From Nocardioides allogilvus (lineage in GTDB: Bacteria > Actinomycetota > Actinomycetes > Propionibacteriales > Nocardioidaceae): a DNA stretch of 64,000 nt. The DNA is taken from NCBI RefSeq assembly GCF_003047285.1, contig NZ_PZYX01000013.1, positions 1 through 64,000 of the forward strand. Reading direction: 5' to 3'. The notes beneath the pieces are model-generated. The model made no database searches. It was not told where the DNA came from and saw nothing but the letters and a program-made list of their open reading frames with translations. Shown piece by piece: positions 46,118-55,175 of the stretch. The position numbers and the translations under genes are program-made. Numbering within the stretch: position 1 is the first letter of the stretch; each line of letters opens with the position of its first letter.

Positions 46118-47903
46118 GACCGCGCGGGACACCGCTGCCTACTTCGCTGCCTGGGCCGAGGCCGCCGGCACCCTGACGTGGGACACCCCCTGGACCGAGC
46201 TCTTCCGTGAGCAGCCGCCCCTGCACGACTGGTTCGTCGAGGGCCGTCTCAACCTGTCGGTCAACTGCATCGACCGCCATCTCGCCGAGCGCGGCGACCG
46301 CGCCGCCATCCTGTGGGAGGGCGAGCCGGGAGACCGTCGCGTCGTCACCTACCGCGAGCTGCACATGCAGGTCGTCCGCCTCGCCGCCGCCCTGCGCGCG
46401 CTCGGGGTCGGCCAGGGTGACCGCGTCGCCCTCCACCTCGGGTGGGTGCCGGAGGCGGTCACCGCGATGATGGCGTGCGCCCGGATCGGTGCCGAGTACA
46501 CCGTCATCCCGGTGGCGCTGCCGACCGAGGCCCTCGCCGTGCGCGTCGACGACTTCGGGCCCAAGGTCCTCTTCACCCAGGACGGCGGCTGGCGCCACGG
46601 CGCGATCCTGCCGCTGAAGTCGCGGATCGACGAGGCGCTCGAGGCCAGCAGCGGCGTCGAGGCCACGGTCGTGGTGCGCCGCACCGGCGTCCAGGTCGAC
46701 TGGTACGAAGGCGATCGGTGGTACGACGACCTGCTGACCGCCGCAGATCCGCGTGACGGCGAGCCCGTCGCCGTACCCGCCTCGCACCCGGTCGCCTGCG
46801 TCCACCTCGCCAACCGCCGTGGCCGGGCGGTCGCGATCCACCACGGCACCGCCGATCTCGCGGTCGTCGCGCTGGCCAACCACCTCCACGTCATGGGCGA
46901 GGGCGACGTCTTCTGGGGCGCCGCCGACATCTCCTGGCTGGGCGCGCAGGCGCACGGCGTCGTCGGTCCGCTGCTGGGCGGTGCGAGCACGGTGATGTAC
47001 GAGGGCACCCTCGACGTCCCGGCGCCTGCTCGCACGTGGCAGATCATCGAGCGCTACGGCGTGACCGCGATGATGACGTCCCCCTCGATCGTGCGCGCGC
47101 TGCGCGGCTGGTCCCTCACGCCGACCGGCGCCACCGGGTCGCTGCGCCGCCTGACCACGATCGGCGACCGGCTCGAGCCCGACCTCCGGGCCTGGCTGCG
47201 TGAGGTGCTCGGCGACGGCGTCAGGGTGTCGGACGCCTGGGGCCAGCTCGAGCTCGGCGGGATCGTGACGAGCGACGAACCCTCACCGGCGATGCCGGAC
47301 CCGGGTTTCGCCATCGTGGACGCCGAGGGCGACGAGGTCGCGGCGGGCGAGCCCGGCGAGTGGGTCATGGTGCTGCCCTGGCCCGGCGTCCTGCGCGGGG
47401 TCGAGGCACCCGACGGCACGGACCCGACGTCCTACCACTGGGAGCGGCACCCCGGCGTCTACGCCACCGGCGACGTGGCCCGGCGCACCGCGTCCGGGGA
47501 GGTCGAGTTCCTCGGCCGCCTCGACGAGGTCATCTCGGTGTCGGGGCAGCTCGTCTCGCTCAACGAGGTGCGCGACGTGCTCCGCGACCAGCCGTTCGTC
47601 ACCGACGCGGAGGCGTTCGAGACGACCGACCAGCGACTCGGTCGCGTCGTGGGGGCCGCCGTGGTCCTGGCCGACGAAGCAGCGCCGACCCCGGCGACGT
47701 TGCGCGACCTGCAGGACGCCGCGCGCGAGCTGCTGGGCGGTCTGAGCCGGCCCCAACGACTGCTGGTCGTGGACCGGCTCGGGACGGGGCTCGACCCGGC
47801 CATGCGACGCCGGTCGCTGGCCGTGCTGGCCCACGGCCACGACCACCGCATCGTCACCTGGGACCAGGTCGTCGACACGGCGCGGGACCTGCCCAGCTCC
47901 TGA
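46110..47903 (+). CDS. Acyl-CoA-synthetase-like protein with decayed catalytic motifs, 597 aa
   Basis: The protein aligns by eye with acetyl/propionyl-CoA synthetases: the N-terminal YFAAWAEAAGTLTWDTPWTELF, then LNLSVNCIDRHLAERGDRAAILWEGE, ISWLGAQAHGVVGPLLGGASTVMYEG and GVYATGDVARR. The phosphate loop (usually TSGTTGxPKG) reads LANRRGRAVAIHH, and the C-terminal catalytic lysine (usually KTRSGKIMRR) reads TGLDPAMRRR, so adenylation and thioester activity are doubtful. The frame is intact, with no indels, arguing against a recent pseudogene. It is coupled to the IclR gene and may sense or bind ligand. Confidence 0.82.
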   Translation: MAETARDTAAYFAAWAEAAGTLTWDTPWTELFREQPPLHDWFVEGRLNLSVNCIDRHLAERGDRAAILWEGEPGDRRVVTYRELHMQVVRLAAALRALGVGQGDRVALHLGWVPEAVTAMMACARIGAEYTVIPVALPTEALAVRVDDFGPKVLFTQDGGWRHGAILPLKSRIDEALEASSGVEATVVVRRTGVQVDWYEGDRWYDDLLTAADPRDGEPVAVPASHPVACVHLANRRGRAVAIHHGTADLAVVALANHLHVMGEGDVFWGAADISWLGAQAHGVVGPLLGGASTVMYEGTLDVPAPARTWQIIERYGVTAMMTSPSIVRALRGWSLTPTGATGSLRRLTTIGDRLEPDLRAWLREVLGDGVRVSDAWGQLELGGIVTSDEPSPAMPDPGFAIVDAEGDEVAAGEPGEWVMVLPWPGVLRGVEAPDGTDPTSYHWERHPGVYATGDVARRTASGEVEFLGRLDEVISVSGQLVSLNEVRDVLRDQPFVTDAEAFETTDQRLGRVVGAAVVLADEAAPTPATLRDLQDAARELLGGLSRPQRLLVVDRLGTGLDPAMRRRSLAVLAHGHDHRIVTWDQVVDTARDLPSS

Positions 47904-47907
47904 GCGA

Positions 47908-48264
47908 TCAGCCCGGTGGCCAGGTCATCGACCGGCCGCCGAGGACGTGCAGGTGGGCGTGGAACACGACCTGGCCCGCACCGGCGCCGGTGTTGACCAC
48001 CGTGCGGTAGGAGTCGAGCCCCTCCGTCTCGGCCACGGCGTCGGCCACGCGCAGCATCTCGGCCGCGCTCACCGGCTCGTGGTGCGCGAGCTCGGCCGCC
48101 GTCTCGTAGTGGCTGCGCGGGATCACGAGCAGGTGTGAGGGGGCCTGGGGGTTCAGGTCGCGGAAGGCGACGGTCGTGTCGCCCGCGTGGACGATCTCCG
48201 CCGGGATCTCACCGGTGACGATCTTGCAGAAGACGCAGTCATCAGGGCGCTCTGGAGAAGTCAT
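47908..48264 (-). CDS. HIT-family nucleotide-binding hydrolase, 118 aa
   Basis: The histidine triad HAHLHVLGGR is intact near residue 102, with CVFCKIVTGEIPAEIV at the N-terminus, typical of the HinT branch that cleaves nucleoside phosphoramidates. ATG at 48264 has TACTGT (48272-48277) 7 nt upstream. It is convergent with the synthetase-like gene. The usual neighbours rsmE and phoH lie on either side at a distance, showing that accessory genes separate them here. Confidence 0.93.
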   Translation of the reverse strand: MTSPERPDDCVFCKIVTGEIPAEIVHAGDTTVAFRDLNPQAPSHLLVIPRSHYETAAELAHHEPVSAAEMLRVADAVAETEGLDSYRTVVNTGAGAGQVVFHAHLHVLGGRSMTWPPG

Positions 48265-48339
48265 GGCCTTCACAGTAGATCGTGCGGGCGCGGCGTGTAA
48301 CCGGCTGCGACCGCCGTACGTCCCACTAGCGTGAAACAC

Positions 48340-49263
48340 ATGACTTCCCCCTCCCGTCGACTTGCTGCCCTCCTCTCGCTCGGCGCGCTCGCCCTGGGCG
48401 CGACCGCGTGCAGCGAGGAGGTCCCTGACCGCGACACGTCGCCCGCGGCCGAGACCGCCACGGAGACGCCGACCGATTCCCCCACCGACTCCCCCACGAG
48501 CGACCCGGGCGAGGCCGGCGAGACCGAGGCGGCGGCCGGCGAGACGGTGGTGCCGGTCTACTTCGTCGGCGACACCCCGCAGGGGCCGCGACTGTTCCGG
48601 GAGTTCCGCGCCGTACCCGCAGACAACCCGCTGATGGAAGCGACGGCGCTGATGCTCGCCGGCGACTCCCTCGACCCCGACTACCGCACTCTGTGGCCCC
48701 CGGTCGAGGTCTCCTCGGTGGGTGCGACCGACGGCGTCCTGCTCGTCCAGATCCCCGGCGACGGCTTCACCGCGCGCCCCGACGGAATGTCGAGGAAGGC
48801 CGCGAAGCTGGCCCTCCAGCAGCTCGTCTTCACCATCCAGGGCGTTCAGCAGGAGCGCGTGCCGGTCGTTGTCAAGCGCGGGGGCACAGACTTCCGGCTG
48901 TTCGGGCTGAGCACCGAGCAGGAGTTCACCAACGCCGCCCCGCTCGACGTCATGGGTCTCGTCAACATCACCACCCCCGAGCAGGGTGCCGTCGTCACGG
49001 GCGACACGCTCGAGGCCAGCGGTGTCGGCTCCTCCTTCGAGGCCACCATGCTCTGGGAGATCCGCCGGGGCGACGAGGTCGTCCTCGACGGCTTCGCGAC
49101 CGCCGAGGGCTGGATGGACAAGCTCTACCCGTGGGAGACCTCGATCGACGTCTCCGGGCTGGAGCCCGGCGACTACACGTTCGTCGCCCGCACCGACGAC
49201 CCCTCCGGCGGTGCTGAGGGCTCCGGGCCGCACGAGGACACCAAGGACTTCACGATCGAGTAG
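48340..49263 (+). CDS. GerMN-Gmad2 domain lipoprotein, about 307 aa
   Basis: A signal peptide with lipobox (GATAC) and Thr/Pro/Glu linker precede a GerMN domain (VPVYFVGDTPQGPRLFREFRAVP...QQLVFTIQGV) and a C-terminal immunoglobulin-like Gmad2 domain (VNITTPEQGAVVTGDTLEASGVG...GDYTFVARTDDP). The protein should be anchored outside the membrane; the family is linked to envelope or spore-type functions but its role in actinobacteria is unclear. ATG at 48340 is supported by TAGCGT (48327-48332) 7 nt upstream; a GTG at 48331 is an in-frame alternative. Confidence 0.85.
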   Translation: MTSPSRRLAALLSLGALALGATACSEEVPDRDTSPAAETATETPTDSPTDSPTSDPGEAGETEAAAGETVVPVYFVGDTPQGPRLFREFRAVPADNPLMEATALMLAGDSLDPDYRTLWPPVEVSSVGATDGVLLVQIPGDGFTARPDGMSRKAAKLALQQLVFTIQGVQQERVPVVVKRGGTDFRLFGLSTEQEFTNAAPLDVMGLVNITTPEQGAVVTGDTLEASGVGSSFEATMLWEIRRGDEVVLDGFATAEGWMDKLYPWETSIDVSGLEPGDYTFVARTDDPSGGAEGSGPHEDTKDFTIE

Positions 49264-49272
49264 GCGCCACCT

Positions 49273-49366
49273 TGCGCAGAAACGTCCCTCTGGCTGATTC
49301 TGCGCAGGGTCTCGCGCTCACACCGGGCGACGGCGCGTGCAGATTCGTCCGCGTGGACGATTCTGC
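49273..49366. terminator. Two hairpins between convergent genes
   Basis: The first is TGCGCAGAA (49273-49281)/TTCTGCGCA (49298-49306), a perfect 9-bp arm pair. The second is GCAGATTCGTCC (49339-49350)/GGACGATTCTGC (49355-49366), 11 of 12 paired with a GCGT loop. They share the word GATTCTGC. They lie between the stops of the GerMN gene and rsmE, so bidirectional termination is likely; a dispersed REP-like element is possible. Confidence 0.6.
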
Positions 49367-49375
49367 TCGCGCAGC

Positions 49376-50116
49376 TCAGCTCCAGCGAGACGTCCGCGCG
49401 AGCAGGGCACTGACGGCGGCGAGCCCGGCGGTCGACGTACGCAGGACCTCGTCCCCGAGGCGGACGGTCACGGCGCCGGCGGCCTCGAAGGCGGCGAGCT
49501 CATCGGGCGCGATGCCGCCCTCGGGGCCGACGATGACGACGACCTCACCGGCGCTCGGCACGTCGAGCGAGGCCAGGGGCGTCGTCGCGTCCTCGTGGAG
49601 TACGGCGACCAACGCAGCGTCCGAGAGCAGCGCCACCACCTCCGCGGTGGACGAGAGGGGCGAGACCGAACAAGACCAGGAGCGGCGCGCCTGCTTGCCG
49701 GCCTCGCGGGCGGTGGCCTGCCACTTCGCGTGCGACTTGGCGGCGCGCTCGCCCTTCCAGACGGCGACCGAGCGGGAGGCGGCCCACGGGACGACGGTGT
49801 CGACACCGATCTCGGTCAGCACCTCGACCGCCAGTTCGCCGCGGTCGCCCTTGGGCAGTGCCTGGACGACGGTGAACGAGGGAGCGGGACGAGCCACGAG
49901 CTCGAAGGACGTCACCGAGACGGCGAAGACCCGCTTCCCGGTCGACGCGACGGACCCGACGACGCGGTGACCCGCACCGTCGGTGAGCACGACCTCCTCG
50001 CCGACCCGCAGACGCCGTACGGCGACAGCGTGGTGTGCCTCGTCACCGGTCACCTCGACGCTGGACCCGACGGCGACACCGTCGAGCGACGGCACGAGAT
50101 GGACCGGGAGCGACAT
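49376..50116 (-). CDS. rsmE: 16S rRNA (uracil1498-N3)-methyltransferase
   Basis: A 246-aa SPOUT-type methyltransferase with the knot motifs VVIVGPEGGIAPDEL and VRLGDEVLRTSTAGLAAVSAL at the C-terminus and a PUA-like N-terminal domain (GDEAHHAVAVRRLRVGEEV). It is 3 bases downstream of dnaJ, in the conserved hrcA-dnaJ-rsmE operon, and thus probably heat-induced with it. Confidence 0.93.
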   Translation of the reverse strand: MSLPVHLVPSLDGVAVGSSVEVTGDEAHHAVAVRRLRVGEEVVLTDGAGHRVVGSVASTGKRVFAVSVTSFELVARPAPSFTVVQALPKGDRGELAVEVLTEIGVDTVVPWAASRSVAVWKGERAAKSHAKWQATAREAGKQARRSWSCSVSPLSSTAEVVALLSDAALVAVLHEDATTPLASLDVPSAGEVVVIVGPEGGIAPDELAAFEAAGAVTVRLGDEVLRTSTAGLAAVSALLARTSRWS

Positions 50117-50119
50117 GGC

Positions 50120-51295
50120 TCAGTGCTGCTGGAAGGCGTCGCGGAGCCGGCCGAAGACGGACCTCTGCGACGACTGCACCTGGCCGGTGGGCGACTCCTC
50201 GCCACGGAGCGCGGCGAGCTCGCGCAGGAGCTCCTCCTGGCGCTCGTCGAGCCGGGTCGGGGTGTCGACGACGACGGTGACGATCAGGTCGCCGCGACCG
50301 CCGCGCAGGCCCGGCACACCGAAGCCGCGCAGGACCTGCTGGCTGCCCGACTGGGTGCCCGGCGCGATCTCGAGGTCGTAGTCGGTGCGGACCTCGGAGT
50401 CCTCGCCGGTCTCGAGGTCGGCCTCGAGCAGCGGCAAGGTCAGCGTCGTGCCGAGCGCAGCCGCGGTCATCGGCAGCGTGACCGTGCTGTGCAGGTCGTT
50501 GCCGTGGCGGGTGAAGGTCGGGTGGGGCTCGACGTGGATCTCGACGTAGAGGTCGCCGGGCGGGCCGCCACCGGGGCCGACCTCGCCCTGCTCGGTGAGC
50601 TGGACCCGGGTGCCGTGGTCGACACCGGCGGGGATCTTGACGTTGAGGGTGCGGCGCGAGCGGACGCGGCCGTCGCCGGAGCACTCGCGGCACGGCTCGG
50701 GGATGATCTGGCCGAAGCCGCGGCAGGCCGCGCACGCGCGCAGCGTGCGGATCTCGCCGAGGAACGACCGCTGGACCTGGGCGACCTCGCCGGCACCGCG
50801 GCAGGTCTCGCAGGTGATCGGCTTGGAGCCGGGCGCCGCCCCGTCGCCGTGGCAGGCGGTGCAGACGACGGCGGTGTCGACCTTGAGCTCGGTGGTGGTG
50901 CCGAAGGCGGCCTCCGCCAGCTCCACGTCGAGGCGGATCAGGGCGTCCTGGCCACGGCGCACACGCTGGCGCGGACCGCGTCCCTGGCCGCCGCCGCCCG
51001 GGGCGCCGCCGCCGAAGAAGGCGTCCATGATGTCGGTGAAGGAGAAGCCCTGCCCCTGACCGAAGCCGGCCTGGCCGCCGCCGAAGGGGTCGCCACCGCG
51101 GTCGTAGGCGGCGCGCTTCTGCGGGTCGGAGAGGACCTCGTAGGCGCGCGAGACCTCCTTGAACTTCTCCTGCGTCGCAGGGTCCGGGTTGACGTCCGGG
51201 TGGAGCTGGCGCGCGAGGCCCCGGTAGGCCTTCTTGATGGCGGCCGCGTCGGCGTCGCGGGAGACACCGAGCAACTCGTAGAGGTCTTGGCTCAC
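50120..51295 (-). CDS. dnaJ: Chaperone DnaJ
   Basis: A 391-aa co-chaperone of DnaK. It has a J domain with the HPD motif ([10 protein letters not shown], about residue 32), a Gly/Phe-rich linker, four zinc-binding repeats ([24 protein letters not shown] and CRECSGDG) and the two C-terminal substrate domains. The GTG start overlaps the hrcA stop by 4 bases. It is the DnaJ2-type copy co-transcribed with hrcA and controlled by CIRCE. Confidence 0.95.
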   Translation of the reverse strand: MSQDLYELLGVSRDADAAAIKKAYRGLARQLHPDVNPDPATQEKFKEVSRAYEVLSDPQKRAAYDRGGDPFGGGQAGFGQGQGFSFTDIMDAFFGGGAPGGGGQGRGPRQRVRRGQDALIRLDVELAEAAFGTTTELKVDTAVVCTACHGDGAAPGSKPITCETCRGAGEVAQVQRSFLGEIRTLRACAACRGFGQIIPEPCRECSGDGRVRSRRTLNVKIPAGVDHGTRVQLTEQGEVGPGGGPPGDLYVEIHVEPHPTFTRHGNDLHSTVTLPMTAAALGTTLTLPLLEADLETGEDSEVRTDYDLEIAPGTQSGSQQVLRGFGVPGLRGGRGDLIVTVVVDTPTRLDERQEELLRELAALRGEESPTGQVQSSQRSVFGRLRDAFQQH

Positions 51296-52320
51296 TGCTG
51301 TCCTTCGTCGAGGATCCGGGAGACGTAGCGCGCAACAGCACGCACGGCAGCCATCGATCCGGGGTAGTCCATGCGGGTGGGGCCGACGACGCCGAGCGTC
51401 GCGAGGGCCTGGTCAGGGGGGCCGTAGCCGGTGGCCACGACGCTGGTGGAGGCGAGCTCGGAGTAGGGGCCCTCGTGGCCGATGCGCACCGTGACCGCGT
51501 CGCCGGCGGTGACCTCGCCGATCAGCTTGAGCAGCACGACGTGCTCCTCGAGCGCCTCGAGCAGGGGTCGCACCGCGGTGTCGAAGCTGTCGCCGAACCG
51601 CGCGAGGTTGGCCGCGCCGGCCACGGCCACGCGCTCGTCGCTGCGGTGGTCGGACATCGCGTCGGTGAGCACGTCGGCGAGGCAGCGCGTCAGCGCTTGG
51701 TCGGCGTGGGGTACGCCGTCGGGCAGGCGCCCCAGGGCAGCCGCACCGTCGGCGATGCGCTCCCCCGCGGCGGCCTGGTTGAAGCGGATGCGCAGGTCGG
51801 CGAGCTGGGTCTCCGACATCTCGCCCGGGATCTCGACGAGGCGCTGCTCGACCCGGCCGGTGCTCAGGATCAGGATCACCATCACCCGGGTCGGCGTGAT
51901 CGAGACCATCTCGATGTGGCGCACGGTGCTGCGCGAGAGCGTCGGGTACTGAACGATCGCGACCTGGCGGGTCAGCGTGCTCAGCAGCCGCACCGAGCGC
52001 TGGACGACGTCGTCGAGGTCGACCGCGCTGTCGAGGAGGGTGGCGATCGCCCGCTTCTCGGCGGTGCTCATCGGCTTGACCGAGCTCAGCCGGTCGACGA
52101 ACAGCCGGTAGCCCTTGTCGGTCGGCACCCGGCCGGCGCTGGTGTGGGGCTGGTGGATGAAGCCCTCGTCCTCCAGCGCGGCCATGTCGTTGCGCACGGT
52201 GGCCGGCGAGACGCCCAGCCCGTGCCGCTCGACGAGGGCGCGGGAGCCGACGGGCTCCTCGGTGGCGACGTAGTCCTCCACGATCGCGCGCAGGACGGCG
52301 AGCTTGCGGTCCTCGACCAT
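51292..52320 (-). CDS. hrcA: Heat-inducible transcription repressor HrcA
   Basis: A 342-aa repressor binding CIRCE. The N-terminal winged helix is [47 protein letters not shown]; the GAF-like dimerisation region follows. The ATG at 52320 has a strong SD (GGGAGGAGGG), unlike many neighbours. A CIRCE element lies 20-45 bases upstream, so the operon is autoregulated. Confidence 0.95.
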   Translation of the reverse strand: MVEDRKLAVLRAIVEDYVATEEPVGSRALVERHGLGVSPATVRNDMAALEDEGFIHQPHTSAGRVPTDKGYRLFVDRLSSVKPMSTAEKRAIATLLDSAVDLDDVVQRSVRLLSTLTRQVAIVQYPTLSRSTVRHIEMVSITPTRVMVILILSTGRVEQRLVEIPGEMSETQLADLRIRFNQAAAGERIADGAAALGRLPDGVPHADQALTRCLADVLTDAMSDHRSDERVAVAGAANLARFGDSFDTAVRPLLEALEEHVVLLKLIGEVTAGDAVTVRIGHEGPYSELASTSVVATGYGPPDQALATLGVVGPTRMDYPGSMAAVRAVARYVSRILDEGQQ

Positions 52321-52340
52321 CTCGCCCTCCTCCCGTGTTC

Positions 52341-52371
52341 TGGCACTCCGACTGTGTGAGTGCCAAGACTA
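52341..52371 (-). promoter_or_regulatory. CIRCE operator and -10 of hrcA-dnaJ-rsmE
   Basis: TGGCACTC (52341-52348), 9 bases, GAGTGCCA (52358-52365) matches the CIRCE layout, with TGGCACTC in place of TTAGCACTC. A minus-strand TAGTCT (52366-52371) directly before it would place the start of transcription inside the operator, so HrcA binding would block the operon. Confidence 0.9.
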
Positions 52372-52387
52372 CTAGGTGGAACGCGGA

Positions 52388-52416
52388 GGCCCGCCCTCCG
52401 TGTGGGAGGGCGGGCC
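52388..52416 (-). terminator. Strong GC hairpin after the PhoX-like gene
   Basis: A perfect 12-bp inverted repeat GGCCCGCCCTCC (52388-52399)/GGAGGGCGGGCC (52405-52416) with a 5-base loop follows the stop of the 52442-53788 gene. No T-run is present; this is usual for actinobacterial terminators. Confidence 0.75.
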
Positions 52417-52441
52417 GGGGGCTGGCGCGGGAAGGCTCGGG

Positions 52442-53788
52442 TCAGAGGGCGCCCTGGCGCCAGGGGCCGGTGATCGCCAAGGTGATGCCCGGGCTCTGGA
52501 TGTTGAGGAAGAGCCAGCTGCCGTTGCTCGGCTCGAACACCGCACCCGCCCACTCCGAGCCGCGGTAGTCGTTGGCGGGCACGTTCTTGCCGGCCGTCCC
52601 GTCGCGCAGGTCGGCGTCGTTGGCGGCGAAGCGGAAGATCTCGCCCTCGGTGCTCAGGCCGTGCACGTACTCCGTGCCGCCGCCGTCCTCGCACAGCACC
52701 AGGCCGCCGCGCGGGCTCACGCACATGTTGTCCGGCGCGTTGAGCACCTCACCGCTGGGTGAGGCGAACAGGACGCCCAGCCGGTCGGTGACCGGGTCCA
52801 GCTCGAACACCTGGCCCTGCCGCGCCGGTCCCCCGTCGGTGGTGATGACGTAGATGCGGCCGTTGCCGTACCAAGCGCCCTCGAGCCGCGAGAACACCGC
52901 CGCGCCCTTGCCCTGCGCCTCGACGCGCACCGTGTCGGTCGCCGGGTCCGGCTCGTCGATGTCGACCCAGCCGACGGCGCCGTACGACGTGCCGGAGCCG
53001 TCGCGACGGGTGTCCACCTTCGTCGAACCGATCGTCAGGGCCTGCAGCCGGCCGCCGTCGGCCAGCCGCCCCGGCGTGGTCGGGACGAAGCGGTAGAGGC
53101 AGGCGTCGCCGCGGTCCTCGGTCTCGTAGACGATGCCGGTGGCCGGGTCGATCGCTGCGGCCTCGTGGTTGAAGCGGCCCATCGCCTTGTACGGCGCCGG
53201 GTTGCCCTTGCCCGTGGGCGGCACCTCGAAGACGTAGCCGTGGCGCATGCCGCCGGCCTCGCTGAAGGTCTCCTCGCAGGTGAGCCACGTGCCCCAGGGC
53301 GTCACGCCGCCCGCACAGTTGCGCACGGTCCCGCCGAGGCTGCCCCACGACTCCGTGAACTGGCCGGCCTCGGGGTCGAACACGATCGTGGTGGTCCCGC
53401 CACCGCCGAGCGGGTTGTAGGCCGGCTGGGTGAAGGCAGCCGACGGGTTCCGCTCGTGGTTGCGGACGATGTGCACGAGGTCGCCGAGGCGGTAGGCGCC
53501 CATGCCGTCGTGCGCGTTGGGCGTCGGCGTGCCGTCGCTCATGAGGTCGTTGGTCCAGCCGTAGGAGAGGTACTCGAAGCCGCGTGGCAGCGAGATGAGC
53601 TGCAGCCCGGTGGCCTGGTCGACCGCGGGCAGGAGAGGCCCGTAGCCGGCGTCGGAGAAGACGGCGGACGCCGCAGTGGCGCCCTCCGCGCGGGTCGCCA
53701 GCGAGGCGAATGGGAGGCCGGCCACGCCGGCTGTCAGGGCGGCGCCGCGGAGCAGGTTGCGGCGCGAGGTCTGCGGGGTGGAGGTCAT
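52442..53788 (-). CDS. PhoX/DUF839-type Tat-exported phosphatase-like protein, 448 aa
   Basis: The N-terminus has a twin-arginine signal (TSRRNLLRGAALTAGVAG). The body shows the PhoX/DUF839 pattern of beta-propeller segments: VHIVRNHERNPSA, GTTTIVFDPEAGQF, GTVRNCAGGVTPWGTWLTCEETF, FNHEAAAIDPATGIVYETEDRGDACLYRF and NAPDNMCVSPRGGLVLCEDGGG. PhoX enzymes are calcium/iron phosphatases. The ATG at 53788 is supported by TAGCGT (53796-53801) 7 nt upstream; the longer upstream frame is rejected. Phosphate-box control was not seen. Confidence 0.85.
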   Translation of the reverse strand: MTSTPQTSRRNLLRGAALTAGVAGLPFASLATRAEGATAASAVFSDAGYGPLLPAVDQATGLQLISLPRGFEYLSYGWTNDLMSDGTPTPNAHDGMGAYRLGDLVHIVRNHERNPSAAFTQPAYNPLGGGGTTTIVFDPEAGQFTESWGSLGGTVRNCAGGVTPWGTWLTCEETFSEAGGMRHGYVFEVPPTGKGNPAPYKAMGRFNHEAAAIDPATGIVYETEDRGDACLYRFVPTTPGRLADGGRLQALTIGSTKVDTRRDGSGTSYGAVGWVDIDEPDPATDTVRVEAQGKGAAVFSRLEGAWYGNGRIYVITTDGGPARQGQVFELDPVTDRLGVLFASPSGEVLNAPDNMCVSPRGGLVLCEDGGGTEYVHGLSTEGEIFRFAANDADLRDGTAGKNVPANDYRGSEWAGAVFEPSNGSWLFLNIQSPGITLAITGPWRQGAL

Positions 53789-53864
53789 GGCGTCGACGCT
53801 AGGAGCCGTCGACGGTCCTGCCCGCGACGTACGCCTGAACTCTGGCGGTACGTAGGGTGGCAAC

Positions 53865-54716
53865 GTGAAGACCGACGGCATCATCACTGAGGTGGCCCCA
53901 CGGGCCTGGGTCGCCCACTACGACTGGATGGCCGTCAACATCACCCTGATCGGTGGCGACGACGGCCTGGTCATGGTCGACACCCACGGCTCCGAGAAGC
54001 AGGCGCGGGTCGTCGCCGACGACGTGCGCCGGCTCGGCGCCGGCCCGATCACGGCCCTGGTCAACACCCACGACCACTGGGACCACTGGTACGGCAACGA
54101 CGTCCTCCTCACGGAGTACGGCGACCTGCCGGTGCACGCCACCGACTTCGCGCTCGACCGGATGGTCGCGACGCAGGGCCGCCACGACCCACACCTGGCT
54201 GACAACTCCCGCGCCGACGAGATCCTGGCCACGACCCTGCGCCCGGCGACCCGCGGCTTCTCCTCGGTCGTCGCGCTGGACCTCGGCGACCGGGTGATCG
54301 AGCTGATCCACCCAGGCCGCGGCCACACCGCCGGCGACCTGGTCGTCCGTGTGCCCGACGCCGACGTGATCGTCGGCGGCGACCTGGTCGAGGAGTCGGA
54401 CAAGCCGTTCATCGGCGACGACTCGTTCCCCCTGGAGTGGCCGCTCACGCTCGACCTGGTGATGGGCTTGATGACCGACGCCACGGTGGTCGTCCCCGGC
54501 CACGGCAAGGTCATCGACCGCGACTACGTCCAGGACCAGCGCGTGGAGCTCGGGATCATCGCCGAGACGATCCGCGACCTCGCGAGCCGGGGTGTGCCCG
54601 TCTCCCAGGCGCTCGAGCAGGGTGAGTGGCCCTGGGATCCTGCGCTGCTCGCCTCCGCCGTACGCCTCGGCTATGAGCACCTGCCGCGCGCGCAGAAAAG
54701 GCTGCCGCTCGTCTGA
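53865..54716 (+). CDS. Metallo-beta-lactamase-fold hydrolase, 283 aa
   Basis: The metal motif HDHWDH (HxHxDH) is in NTHDHWDHWYGND; a second metal His lies in LIHPGRGHTAGDL, Asp in VGGDLVEES and a late His in VVPGHGK. The protein is soluble and resembles the SoxH/quinoprotein-associated or glyoxalase-II-like branch; the substrate is unknown. The GTG start at 53865 has TAGGGT (53853-53858) exactly 6 nt upstream. Confidence 0.87.
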   Translation: MKTDGIITEVAPRAWVAHYDWMAVNITLIGGDDGLVMVDTHGSEKQARVVADDVRRLGAGPITALVNTHDHWDHWYGNDVLLTEYGDLPVHATDFALDRMVATQGRHDPHLADNSRADEILATTLRPATRGFSSVVALDLGDRVIELIHPGRGHTAGDLVVRVPDADVIVGGDLVEESDKPFIGDDSFPLEWPLTLDLVMGLMTDATVVVPGHGKVIDRDYVQDQRVELGIIAETIRDLASRGVPVSQALEQGEWPWDPALLASAVRLGYEHLPRAQKRLPLV

Positions 54717-54758
54717 AGGGGTGTTTACTCCCCGGCGCGAGGCGCGTAGGAACGAGGC

Positions 54759-55121
54759 ATGACCGAATCGAGCGAAGTGCCCCAGGCGTCCTCCACGAGC
54801 AGCGAGGCCGACGCCGACCACGACGGCTCCTCCGCGGCGCCCGAGGACCAGCAGCTGGCCGGCCTCTCCGACCACTCCGACGACGACCTGCTGCCCGAGG
54901 ACCTGCAGCCCGGCGACGACAACCCGCTGGCCGAGCCCCTGGATCCCGACGCCGAGGAGACGAAGGACCCCGAGGAGCTGGGCATGGACGACACCCAGGA
55001 GGACACCCCCGGCACCTACGAGTCCACCGGGCCCACTCCCTCGACCGAGGAGCCGGAGCACGCCGACACCGACTCGGCGGCCAGCGCGAGCGCGGAGGCA
55101 CAGGAGCCGAGCGAGGACTGA
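54759..55121 (+). CDS. Small highly acidic, probably disordered protein, 120 aa
   Basis: Composition is dominated by Asp, Glu, Ser, Pro and Thr, with almost no Lys or Arg and no hydrophobic core (for example SDHSDDDLLPEDLQPGDDNP). A TAGGAA hexamer lies 6 nt before the ATG. It is probably expressed and unfolded in solution. Similar short acidic proteins occur in actinobacteria without a known role. Conservation would be needed to be certain that it is a gene. Confidence 0.65.
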   Translation: MTESSEVPQASSTSSEADADHDGSSAAPEDQQLAGLSDHSDDDLLPEDLQPGDDNPLAEPLDPDAEETKDPEELGMDDTQEDTPGTYESTGPTPSTEEPEHADTDSAASASAEAQEPSED

Positions 55122-55175
55122 GCGTCACCGGCGTGGCGGGACCAACCGGGCGCATCGCCCGCCTAGCGTTGGACG

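Noticed and set aside
46110-47903. Functional acetyl-CoA synthetase
   Set aside because: Phosphate-binding loop and catalytic lysine motifs are both absent; described as synthetase-like instead.
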